DNA from: Gracilaria gracilis
Lineage: Eukaryota > Rhodophyta > Florideophyceae > Gracilariales > Gracilariaceae
Direction: 5' to 3'
DNA: 64,000 bases
NCBI GenBank assembly: GCA_030374805.1
Contig: JARGSG010000227.1
Span: forward strand, 62,001-126,000
A model generated the notes under the pieces. It saw nothing but the letters and a program-made list of their open reading frames with translations, did no database searches and was not told where the DNA came from. Both the position numbers and the translations under genes were made by a program. Shown here in pieces: positions 45,693-55,714 of this stretch (its first letter is position 1; every line of letters starts with the position of its first letter).

Positions 45693-46526
45693 CTAAAAGA
45701 GAATGCCTTTTCTAAAGACATTGACATAGTTGGTGTGAAAAAAGGCAGGGTCAGGCAAGCCCGCTCTCTTGGTATCCTCGGAGAAAAGATAGAAGTAAGC
45801 ATTTCTGAATTCGTACTCAGAGAATGAGGCGTGGAATAAGGGAAGGGTGCTGCCGTAGGCGATGAGGGATTGTACTGTGGAGGGGATATTGTAGGAGACA
45901 CCTGTGTTGGAGGAGACTACGCCGAGTAGTTCCTTCATTATCCTTGAGACTATGGTATTTTAGTGGGTGGCCTCGTCATGCATGGTAATGAAGCCGTGGG
46001 AGGAACCAACTAGGTTGAATGAAGAGATCCAGACGAGCTTTTCGTAGTAGAGTTTAGAGAAGGCGTCTTCGTCAACGATATTGCAAGTGAGACCTGCGTT
46101 AAAGAAGCGTTGTGCTAGTGCGAAAGCCCGTTTTCCGGTGAGAGTTGTGAGGCCGTTGGGAGTAAGAGGGGTGACGCCATCCTGTGGAGGTGCACCGAGA
46201 GTGGGTACGCCGATGTAAAGAACTGCTCGTGTGGTGTGATGAAGACCATGTTTTGAAAGAATGGGAAGAATGTGGCCGTCCTGAATGAAGACCAAGTCTT
46301 TTCTGCAAGATGGAGAGCAGGAGCGAATTACTGTTTCCAACAAGTTGCTCCTGCCGCAGAAGAAAATGGGACCTTGCGGAATGCTGTGTGCGGCTATGAA
46401 ATCTTGGAGTGAAAGAATGGTATCTTGAAGGGTACCGTGGTCGTAAAGCATGGAGCCAATGCGGCCTCTGCATACAACAACCGCTGGGGTGTGGGAGGAG
46501 CGGAGAAAAGAGGAAGGCGAGGTCAT
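45693..46526 (-). pseudogene. Gene K, right-arm copy: ketopantoate-reductase-like Rossmann protein
   Basis: It starts MTSPSSFLRSSHTPAVVV and runs to 45693 in a single frame broken only by one TAA at about 45963, right after HDEATH. Motifs are CRGRIGSML (cofactor strand), GPIFFCGRSNLLETVI, CRKDLVFIQDGHILPIL, IVDEDAFSKLYYEKLVW and a C-terminal helical part. The copy at 16175 is interrupted by a frameshift elsewhere and reads through at the place of this stop. About 277 codons. The Asn of the QNG turn is Asp here (QDG). The enzyme's substrate is unknown. It lies tail-to-tail with D and head-to-head with W. Confidence 0.6.
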
Positions 46527-47040
46527 TATGTCGAATTTGTTGAATGCTGTGAGGAGATATTGTGCTACAAAAGAGAAAGGGAGAGATGCTTAAGTACAGA
46601 ATAGCCTTGCCGATGTATACATCGACAAAGTGGTTTCAGAGGAAAAGATAGTTTTTATGACTAACTAGTTGAAAGAATGAGGTAGGTGCGTATGAAGGGA
46701 TTGGAACTGATGAATGTGTTTATGAAGGAGATGTGTCGAAATGAAGTATAAAGGGGAAGATATAATGGTAAGGAGTTAAGGAACGGACGCTGTGGATTGG
46801 TTTTGTGGGATGGTGCTGAAAGGAAAAACGAAAATATGGAAATATCTGGGAGAAATGGAGTTTTTGGGGAATGGCGGGAAATTGAGGTATAGAAAATTGT
46901 GATACAAATAGGCCTGCGAGGTAGAGGGGTGTGTAGCCACGAGTGAAACGGCTGTGATCAGGGGTGGCAAGGACGAGAGTTGTTGTAAGTCTCTCAGGCC
47001 TGTTGAAGTCGTTTATCGCCGGACGCCGTCTTTTCTCGGG
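46527..47040. other. Divergent promoter region between K and W (right arm)
   Basis: Mirror of 15611-16174. No gene is seen. A CT-rich reverse-strand stretch near 46780-46950 is probably a leader of K. Confidence 0.4.
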
Positions 47041-47996
47041 ATGTCGAATGGATACGTTCGTGACGAGGAGCTAATGGCTCTTCTGCATAGGACGGAAGTC
47101 CCGGAGACGCCACCGCGAAAGAAGGGAGGGGGTACTGAGGGGGTTTGTGTCAGTCAGAGGGCTTGTGATGGGGATGGAGGAGGCGGTGGGGGTGATGGGG
47201 ATGGGGATGGAGGAGGAGGATTGGAGAGAAGGTTTATGGGGGAGATGGAGGAACGGGTGAGGAAGCTTGGGGGGAGTTTGAAGGAGCACTACCACGACAT
47301 GCTGTCGGAGATGGTGGCAGACATGGAAGGGGTGGTGCTGAGTGTGTCGGAGGTTGGGGTGCCGATGGAATTGATTTCGACGATTCGGAAGAGGATGAAG
47401 TTGACTGGGGTAGAGGCTGTAGCACATGTGAATGGGATGTTGGAGTGCGTGGGGAGGGAGATGGGGAGGCTGCGAAAGGAGAACATGGGGCTGAAGGGTA
47501 GGGTTGAAGTGTTGGAAGAGCAAGTGGGACAGGTGGAGAAGGCGTGCAAATTGCTGATGGACTTGAAAGAAATGGTGAGAGGAGGGGGAGTAGGGGTGGG
47601 AGAGGGAGCAGGTAAAGGGTCGCCGGTGACGCCTGGTTCTCGGGGTGGGCGGGGGAGTGTGATGGAGAGGGGGGGGAAGAGAAGGGAGGAGAAGGTGTGT
47701 GGAGTCGACTGAAGAAGAGGAAGAAGGGTGAGGTGATGGTGGACGAGGATAAGAAGGTGTTTGTGCCGCCGCAGCTGCCGAGTGGCGCGCCGTTGGTGGG
47801 TTTCGGGAGTGCGGCGGCGGCTGCGAGGACGGCGGAGCTTATATTGGAGGAGCAGGAGGAGAAGAGGCTGGGAGGGGTTGGAAGCCGCTTTGGGGCTAGG
47901 AGGATGCACCAGAATGGAGAGAGTTGTCCATCGGACTTCTGTAACTTGACGTTTAGGGAAACTGAGACTCAGGATCCGAATGCCGAGTTGGAATAA
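47041..47996 (+). pseudogene. Gene W, right-arm outer copy: coiled-coil protein
   Basis: It starts MSNGYVRDEELMALLHRTEV and is open for 220 codons. One frameshift near 47700 leads into the conserved C-terminal 100 codons. It shows the parts of the family most clearly: N-terminal motif, Gly/Asp-rich repeat (GDGDGDGGG), helical region MVADMEGVVLSVSEVGVPM, coiled coil MGRLRKENMGLKGRVEVLEE, SRGGRGSV linker, SRLKKRKKGE basic patch, and C-terminal EEKRLGGVGSRFGARR with DPNAELE. About 318 codons when read across the shift. No known family. Codon third positions are strongly G-rich. It is the outermost gene on this side, 264 bp from the element end. Confidence 0.7.
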
Positions 47997-48260
47997 ACCA
48001 GCGCTGGTGACCCGAGAGTAAATTTTTTGAGTGATTTTGACGACTGCGACGAATGTGAGGTAACGGGCAGTGGCGCACGAACTGCAAACGAGCATACAAC
48101 TTCAACAAATGGAGTTCAACTGCGGCACGTGGAAATGCGATTGCGAAAAATTTTTTTTTTTGCTTTGCCAACTAGCGCAATCTGCGAAATTGCTAGTTTT
48201 TTCAGACTTTTATTTTCATAACTAGCGATCTAGCATACTAAACTAGCATTCCGAGAACAC
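47997..48260 (-). repeat. Right outer end of the large element
   Basis: Read on the reverse strand it starts GTGTTCTCGGAATGCTAG and carries GCTAGT motifs at the same places as the left end. It abuts a Copia integrase frame at 48261. Confidence 0.8.
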
Positions 48261-50127
48261 CGACGCTGGCAGCGTCCTCCCAGTATGAGTCATCTAGTTC
48301 TGCCGTAGTGACAAGGGCTCCTACTGAGTCCATGATCGTTCTGGTGAGAAGTTCTGCTATACCGTTTTCTTGCGGTTGGTGTGGCGTCCGGATATGGTAG
48401 CTGATGTTGTGTTGTTGATGAACAGCCTTCGTCTTGTTGGAGGTATACTCTTTTGCGTTGTCACTTCGGAAGTATTGTGTCTTGTGTCCCATGCGTTGTG
48501 CGACATGATGTGTTGTGTCATTGATGTGTTGGGGGATATCCTTGTGGTCTTTGATGAAGTGTTTCATAGCAAACCTACTGACTGCGCAGGACACGAGTAG
48601 GATGTGATTGTTTCCATGTGCAGATGTTGGCTTTCTGGGACCACAGGTATCGGAACCGACATACTGACCGACATGACAGTCGTGGGCTTTCGGTCTGCGT
48701 AGAGCTGGGAGTAGCTTGGCTTGATTGCATACATTGCATGTAGGCTTTGCATCCTGCGCCAGGTTCCCTGGGATGCTTGGGAGGAGTCCCTGTCTAGCTG
48801 TGAGGGCTAGTTTTTTTGGATGGGCATGATTTAGGCGAAGATGCCAAGTGTGGGTGTTGAGTTGTATGTTTGAACTAAGCCATGCTTTGGTCGGATTTGA
48901 AAGTTTGTGGAGCCTGTTGTGGGAGGTTCGTGGTTCGGATTTTGTTGGGGCAGGTGGGGCGAGTGTTGTCTGCTTATGTTTCGCCTTAGATTTCTGGCTT
49001 GACCTGTTGCCTTGTGGAAACTTGGATTTGGCTTTTGGTTTGCGTCTTATTGGTATTGTGAGGGATGTTTGGGATGTTGTATAGTGTGGCAATGTTGTTT
49101 GAAGCTGGTATATATTTTGTCTCCATGGTGCCGTGGCAAGAAGAACTGGTGGGTTTGATATGGTGTTTACGACATAGCCTTGCTTGGCTGTGAATGCAAC
49201 TAAGCCATATCTTGTGGCTAGATCATGGACCGAGACCAGGTCGTGGCGTATATTCCGGTTTTCTACCGCGTGTGTACGTAATGGTTTATTCCTCTCTGTC
49301 TTCATTTCCAGGATTCTACTGTGCGTGCATTTGGTCCGGCGATCGGTAGCGGTTTGTGTCAGTAGTGGGATGTGGAGGGCGGTCATGTGTGGGTGTGGTT
49401 GTGTCACGTGAGTGGAATAGGCTCCACTGTTTAGGACAAACGTACCAGGGCCTTCATTATCTGCTTCAGACGTGACATCTACGTTGTTGGCTGACGGTGG
49501 TGCCTGATTCGGTAGTGTTTGATACTGTGCTTGTTGCTGAATGGCTTAAAAAATGGGCTGGTTTTGAAGAAAGGTTTGTTGAAAAGAGTACTGCTATGTG
49601 AGATGGTGAGGTGGGAAATATGCAGCCCCAGCATTCATTTAGTTCGCCGGTGGCTTGAAGATCCGAAATTTGGGGTGGCCTTGGCTTCTGAATTGCTCAT
49701 CGGTGTGGTTAAAACGGATTCCCAACGACTTGTGGTACGAGCAAAGCTGGTTGAATGGTATGCGAGGTGCTTGGTAACTTGGTTTGTTGTATGTCTGTTG
49801 CAGTTGAAACTGTCGTCGAACCTGGGTTTGTTGATGTGGTTGTCCATAGTCCTCGGTGAAGACCTGAGTTGTAGATTTGATTTGAAGATGTGGTTAGTTC
49901 GGTTGGTAGATTGTGCGATGGCACTTAAATATGCGCGTGAAATCTGGGATTGTTTTGGGTTTGTTTGCGAGAAGGTGGCCAAGTATTGGTGTGAGTGGGG
50001 GTATCTTCTTTAGATTGGTGATGATAAAGTCAATTGTGGTTTCTTCGTCCGCTATCCTTGGATAGCGTGCCGCTGTCATTTTTTGACGAACCTTCATGTG
50101 TTTCGCAAGGTATCCGTCGATCTTCAT
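48261..50127 (-). pseudogene. Copia-type retrotransposon, gag to integrase, truncated
   Basis: Reading leftwards, a gag-like fragment (50127-49894, YLAKHMKVRQKM), degraded sequence, then the protease region LNSGAYSTH near 49430, in which the catalytic Asp of the usual DSGAS motif is Asn. An open 389-codon frame follows (49407-48238). It carries the pre-integrase block WHLRLNHAHPKKL, a zinc-binding C-x2-C, and an integrase core with VGSDTCGP, YFRSDNAKEYTS and HQPQENGIAELL, giving the D, D and E. The frame then runs directly into the large element at 48260 after DSYWEDAAS. Reverse transcriptase and RNase H are missing. Order and motifs are those of Ty1/Copia elements. Confidence 0.85.
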
Positions 50128-50775
50128 CTCTTCCAGTTCGATGCTTTCTCCCTCCGTCTTGAGGAATTGGTGATTTTCTTTTGTTGACTTGTTGATGCGG
50201 TCTATTATTTTCTTTAAGGTCGTATGAGTAGGTAACTCTTGTGGTATGTGTAAGAGCCCAGAGATGGAACTGGGAACGTTGCTTAGTACTGCTGCCAGTA
50301 ATTTGCTATTTTGTTTTCAAATACCTTGAGCTCTTGCTAGGTCGTAGGAGGTGTTGGATTGGAGATTAGATGAGGTACAGCATCTAATGTAGGTGCCTAT
50401 TGTTGAAGGGCTCAGTACCAGGGGTCATAGTTTGTACTAACTAGTTCTGGAATTTTGTGGGATTGTGTGGTGTCCATTGTAGACTTATTTTGTTGAGAAC
50501 TGGTGGGTGATGATGTTCAGTTTTGGGTTGTGTCTATGGGTGTGTGATTATTGTTGGCGCTTAAGATGGAGTTTTGGTATAGTTGTTGTATGTATGGATC
50601 TTGACGTAGATGGCGCCTTTGTAGGCGAGCGGTTTTGGTGGTGTTATATTCCGTGTTGAACTGGTGGTGGTACGGGGATGAAGTTTGTGGTGAATTCAGG
50701 TCAGCGTAGGGGCCCGTAACCTGTGAGTGAAAAGCAATAGCTCTCTCTTTGATTCAGTCTCCCCGTCGTCGGCTC
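50128..50775. other. Probable 5' part of the Copia element
   Basis: No open frame is recognised. Being upstream of Copia gag on the reverse strand, this stretch should hold leader and LTR, but it is cut by the piggyBac insertion at 50776-50779 and I could not find LTR borders. Confidence 0.35.
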
Positions 50776-50779
50776 TTAA

Positions 50780-51934
50780 CCCTTTTGAAACTGAAAGTTG
50801 TTATGTATAGTATGGTAGACATACCAAAGAGCCAATTATGTAGCGAGATGAGTTTCAATCTGGTGGTTGAAAACGCCACAGAACGATTGTCCTGCTCGAT
50901 TGGTTCAATCCGTTTTTTGGGTACATTTTGCCCAACGGGTCTCGATGATGTGCGATCGGTGTTGCCTTTACATGCAGAAACTCCCTCAGCCATTTCGTCC
51001 ATCATGGAATCCAATATCCTGCTTTCTTGCCTTCTCTTTTGAACCTCTTTCGCGTCAACTCCGTTATTTTTCCATCTCCTTGGTCTTGCTTTTGGGTTCG
51101 TCTTTGTTCTCGATACACCGAGAAGAAAGCGCTGCGCCACCATTTGCTCCCGGCCACGCATATTGAAAGCAGCCACAGCTCTTTCATGCTGCAAAAGCCA
51201 TCGGCTACCGTCTTGGCTACTCTCCACTGTCATACTTTTCATCCAAATCTATTTATATCACTTGCAAAAGCGCTCTTCACAAACTTCGAAGTGAAACTAT
51301 CATCTTTCATCGCGTGCTAAACCTTCTACGTCGTTACTCAGGTGTTGTGCTGCGTTACACGCTCTTTATTGCCTCCTGAGTCCGGCTCAAGCTGCAATTC
51401 AACTGTAGCTCTGGTGCTACCGAGTGCTTTTGCACAAGACGTCTATTCCCCTGACGTTTTGGTACTACTTTCATTGCGTGTTTGCAGCCAGTGACATAAC
51501 CATTGTTTTCGTGTACTGCAGTTCACGGCGTGGAGGTATCTCTTTTGCTACGGACGCTGATTGATGTGCTGTATTTGGTTCCTTTTCCTGCCAGATACCG
51601 GTATAATCACACTGTTGTTGCTTTCACATCTCTTCAACCTTTATTCTGTCGGCCACTTTACGAGTCTCGTGGTACTCGAGTCTTCGTGGATAAATGACTG
51701 TGACCCAGCCTCTCTAACTTTGTTTTACAACCAGAGGACAGTGAAAAAGGCTACAGCGAAGCTGTGATACTGTGAGCGACTGTACTACACAACGTTCATC
51801 CGTCGCGGACGTGTTCCATCCCGAATATCCCAAAGGAAGTGCTCTCAGGCTGTCAGGAGGCGGCAATCGCCATTCATTAATCTGGAGTGTACAACACCAG
51901 CTGTGATCTGAGAAGCCAAAACACACACAAAGTG
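50780..51934. other. piggyBac left subterminal region and passenger upstream sequence
   Basis: No convincing gene. Open frames up to 160 codons on both strands (50754-51242 reverse) overlap each other and lack recognisable motifs. Confidence 0.35.
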
Positions 51935-52459
51935 ATGAACCCTCCATGCACACATGAAGGAAGTAGCCGTTATCAAGGACCTGGTACCGGCGGTAGCATT
52001 TGCAGCATCCAGGAAGACAGTGACAGTTGCAAAGATGTACCCGAGCTTTCAAGCGACAATGAAATTCATGCACGAAGTATAAATGGGCCAATTGGGACAG
52101 CGCAGGATTCTGTTTGCAGAGGACGACAGCAACAGTTGATGTACAACGAAAGGCAGACTACCGCCTCTCAAATTGACATTCCACAGGTGACCCCTCACAA
52201 TGGAGATGTTGCAGCTTATTACTGGATGCAGTTCGGAGCATCTGATGTAGAAAGTATCAGCATGCAGTACCCAGAACTGTCAGGTTGTACTGCTCAGCAC
52301 AATGAGGCGCGAAAGCTGGCATATAAGTTGTATACATATGAGAGACACGGCTTTCTTGGTAAGGGAAGAAGAATCAAAATACCGCAATGTGTATTGGAAG
52401 GGATACGCAGCATATGGCCCGACAATGAAGGTGCTTATATGGGTTTCAAGAATAACTAA
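51935..52459 (+). CDS. P2X7-ballast-like protein, passenger of the piggyBac element
   Basis: 174 residues from the ATG at 51935; the frame is open 16 codons further up without an ATG. The first half is Ser/Asp/Gln-rich and looks disordered. The last 60 residues hold HNEARKLAYKLYTYERHGF and RIKIPQCVLEGIRSIWPD with GAYMGFK. The spacing matches the cytoplasmic ballast domain of P2X7 receptors, where an R-x-x-AYR-x-Y-x-x-W-x-FG segment precedes LPSC-x4-IR-x-x-FP-x-x-EG-x-Y-x-GFK. No transmembrane or channel part is present, so this is not a receptor. Stand-alone P2X7-type domains occur in several eukaryotes. It converges with the transposase gene, ending 2 bp from it. It has no stop or frameshift, in contrast to its neighbour. 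Confidence 0.65.
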   Translation: MNPPCTHEGSSRYQGPGTGGSICSIQEDSDSCKDVPELSSDNEIHARSINGPIGTAQDSVCRGRQQQLMYNERQTTASQIDIPQVTPHNGDVAAYYWMQFGASDVESISMQYPELSGCTAQHNEARKLAYKLYTYERHGFLGKGRRIKIPQCVLEGIRSIWPDNEGAYMGFKNN

Positions 52460-52461
52460 GT

Positions 52462-54664
52462 TCATTTCTTGCACAGCAGCTTGGCGATTGCAAGAGTGGC
52501 TGTTACTGCGTTCTGCCGCTTACGACGCGTTTTGGGTAGCTGGGATCTCTCTGCGCCTATTATTGCTTGGGGAATATCTGTACGAGAACGGCGGATGAGG
52601 TCCTTGTGATGGTAAAAGCTAAAGCAATTCAAGTGGAAGCCACGCTTGCACACACTGCAAGAATAAGTATTGTACCCGCCTCGCCCTTTCTTGGACAACA
52701 GATTACAGAGAACACAATGGACGCTCTTTTTTCCCACTGTCTCTAAAAATAAGTGAGGAGCTGTTACCGCAGTTCCTTCGAGTGTTCGGCGGCTCTTGCT
52801 TTGGCTGAGCGATACCACGGTCGAGAGCGAAGTTCTTTGTTGTTGATACTCCGCATTTTCAGCGACAGGTTGCATAATGATTCTTCGTTTCATGAAACCG
52901 ACGTCCACAATAGAATCCTTTGGATCGGAGATTGCATGCAATAAGGCATGAGAGTTTAGAATGCTCGTGTCCAAAATAAAAGTTAGGACACTCATAGTCA
53001 CCCTTTTCTCTTTCCTTACCGTTGCAGAGGTAGAACGGAATTAACCGAAGCGATCAACTCCGTTCATAATCAAATTATAGGCCACAATCACAGCCGGGAC
53101 AAGCAGTGTCGTCCGGTTCAACGCCTCGTCTCCAGTCCAACGATCCAATGGAGCCAGTCCATGGACGCAGTGTATTGCGTGCTCGTCGGGTCCTTGAATG
53201 AGTGGCGCTGGAGTGTCCGAAAGGTCATTTGTGTAGAACTTTACAACACAATGGTCCTTGAACACTACAAATCCAGCTTTTACAGCCACTTTTGCGGCAT
53301 CCTTTGCTCCCTTGCCCTTATCAAATGCCTGCACCAGTAGCCACCCTCCACGACGACCATGCTTCAAAGCCTCAATAGCTTTTTTCAAACCTGGCCGGTT
53401 GACTGCATCTACGTTGTTGAAACGTATTGTGCCCAATAGTTTGCACTCTCCGTCACTAAGACGTTGCCATTGGTTTCCAAGAACGTGCCGCGTATAAAAA
53501 TTACCAGTTACCATCAAACGGCCTTTTTCGGGGGTCGGGTGCACACAAGTTTGGTGCGCCATTTGCGCACACCATAGCGGAGAAGGACTCGACTTGGAAA
53601 TCAGTGTGCCGTCCACCTTGCGTTCTACAGGCCCACGCAGTTTGCCAAAACAAATTACAATAGCGTTGCACCGGTGTTTTCCCGGTCTTGTTCCCGGATC
53701 CATTGTCTTGAAAGCTGTGAAGATAGGTGTGGGGCCACCCCACAACCGCGTAGAACCGTATACCACACCTGATGGGTTCGCTTTTCATATAGGAACGAGC
53801 TACCGTTCGCCCTTTGCAGCGAATTGTGTTCTCGTCAAGTGAACTGAGACCAACTGGTACGGCCATGGTTGCTGAATTTCTAGCAAAATGTTCCAATATC
53901 TGACGGGAATGCCAAAAAGGGTCCAGAAAAGAAACATGGTGATCATAAGATGGATACAGTCTTAGTGCTGCCCGAGTGCTCATAAACGCGTCACGACTCA
54001 TCGCCTTTTTGAAAAACGAAATGCCTAGGAGATCAGAAGAACACCAATAGTGACAAAGGCGGTTCAGCCTGTGAACGGATGTTGCCAGTTCTAGTCCCAA
54101 GTACGATAAGAGTTCCTCCATTCTCAGAGCTTTAGTTCTTCGGCCCCGTCGTAGCAGTTCTTTACTTGCACACGTTCGCACGCAATTCAGAAATGTACTA
54201 TTCAAAAAGAAGTTGAATAGACCGACTTCCTTCTTATGCGCATATGACCTTCAGATTAGTTGTTCCTTCACTAAATACAGTCCACTGCATTGTTTCCACT
54301 TTGCACAGTATGGAACGCGGTCGTACAAGTTGTTTTCTGCTGCTGCTCTCAAGGCAGTAACGACTAATTCCTCGTCGTCGTTTTCCTCCCAGTATAATCG
54401 CCTTGCATTAGGAAATGTACACTCCGCTGTGTTGCTGTCGGTGTAGTTATCATTTTCTGGCTGCTGACTGTCAGTTTGACAAAGATGCAAATCCATGACA
54501 ATATTTCCGTTCTGGGACGAAGCATCAGCGTGATCGTCAGAAGACGGTGGCCAGTACTTTTGGCCGTTATCGCAGTCTTGGGGTAGCGTGCACGCAAAAT
54601 AGGGGGCACCCCTCAAATAAGACGTATTATTTAAGCAAATGAGTGCCATAACAAGAATAGTCAT
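52462..54664 (-). pseudogene. piggyBac transposase (DDE_Tnp_1_7), inactivated
   Basis: The start at 54664 opens an acidic N-terminal region broken by TGA at about 54251. The same frame continues with FLNCVRTCASKELL and the core, including SLDENTIRCKGR (first catalytic Asp). A frameshift lies near 53690. Beyond it are GRLMVTGNFYTRHVLG, where the second catalytic Asp (normally DNFYT) is Gly, then GTIRFNNVDAVNRP and YNLIMNGVDRFG (third Asp region). After a stop at 53041, the last part (53001-52462) holds the C-terminal cysteine-rich zinc domain HCVLCNLLSKKG...CSVCKRGFHLNCF. The order is that of piggyBac transposases. With the Asp lost plus stop and shift it is not functional. The gap 53041-53001 could be a small intron. 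Confidence 0.85.
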
Positions 54665-54850
54665 TGGCTTTTCGCACGATCTAGGTCACACACAGCCAAT
54701 TATGACTCGTTTTGCTTATGTCTACAGAGATAGACTTACGCCGAGAAACATATGGCGGGATAGCGCCCAACCGTTCATGGCCTAGCCCAATCATACTAAC
54801 ACCTTAAGTCTATATCTGTAGACTTAAATTTTTCGGTTCGAAAGGGTTAA

Positions 54851-55714
54851 ATACTGTTCTGCATCTCACTGTAATGCTGTTTGACACTGAAAATTGCCTA
54901 GAAAGACTCTTTAACGACGGAAAAAATCAAGGACAGATTTTGTGCGAATGGAATCTGCCCACGGTACGAATATTGGGTTTTTGTCCAAGCTTGTGCGTAC
55001 AAAATTAAAACAACTACATGAATTGCTTCGGTAGAAAATATGATAAAGATGCTAGACGAACGTCGGAAGGCCAGCAATTTCGAACTTTTCAGAGAAGTCA
55101 CGCGTTCAAACTTTGGATTAGTAGACACATCTTTGGAAACGGTTGTTACTTCTGGGCGGGCGATCAAGTTTCTAAAACAATAAAAAATGCCCAAAGAAGA
55201 ACCAGAGAAGCGATAAACGCAGGAGCTTGAAACGCTTGCAAATGATGCTAAACTGCGTATAGCAAGGCAGTAGTCGCGAAAAGAAATTAAAAGGAGCCGC
55301 GCCGCGTATCTTGCCACGCGCTACGACGAACCAGGTGTTTTTTTTCAAAAATTGCGAGAAAAAGCATCTTCAGCAAACGCAAAGTTTGCGACTGCTCACA
55401 ATGAGCGGGTACCGTTCAGAAAAGGGCAAGTTTGGAAAAAGGCCAACTTTGGAAACTTTCACAGAAGAGCCCATAACTTTTGGCTCTAGCGCTCAATTGC
55501 AAATCTGATGACACGATCGGATTCCTCTCACTGAGACGAAGACGTTGATACCAAAAAAGCGCGAGTTTCAAACTACAGATGCGAGAAACCAATTAAAACA
55601 TTATTGAACACGACATCGTCTTCGTTTTTACTCCCTTTCTCTTTCGCACTGTGGCACTTTCACCGTAGTCTCGAAACTCTATTAGCCCCCAACGTATCTT
55701 TCATGGCTCTTTAA
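54851..55714. other. Sequence between piggyBac and a pogo-like relic
   Basis: No gene recognised. The last part should include the left end of the pogo-like relic; I could not identify its inverted repeat. Confidence 0.35.

Larger units (their letters stand above)
14393..48260. mobile_element. Large inverted-end composite DNA element carrying modification enzymes
   Basis: The outer 260 bp at each side are inverted copies starting GTGTTCTCGGAATGCTAG. Inside are three copies of gene W, two each of K, D, Y and T, and complete or partial copies of M. The left arm (14393 to about 31350) has the order W- K+ D- M+ Y+ T- W-. The right arm (33505-48260) has SET fragment+ Y+ T- and then an inverted M- D+ K- W+. 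Palindrome-rich spacers lie between D and M in both arms and between the arms. The left border interrupts a Gypsy gag and the right border a Copia integrase, so the two flanks do not match. Whether this is one 33.9-kb element or two copies fused by rearrangement is unresolved. It is assigned to DNA transposons from the T gene. Confidence 0.65.
50780..54846 (-). mobile_element. piggyBac element with TTAA target duplications
   Basis: The left end TTAA-CCCTTTTGAAACTGAAA and the right end, read inwards, TTAA-CCCTTTCGAACCGAAA, give imperfect inverted repeats directly flanked by TTAA (50776-50779 and 54847-54850). These are hallmarks of piggyBac. It carries a transposase gene on the reverse strand and a passenger gene on the forward strand. 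Confidence 0.92.

Noticed and set aside
47289..48095. Reverse frame of 268 codons at the right element end
   Set aside because: Shadow of gene W and the terminal repeat; it is not conserved at the left end.
50754..51242. Reverse frame of 162 codons at the left piggyBac end
   Set aside because: It crosses the element border and the TTAA duplication, so it cannot be an ancestral gene.
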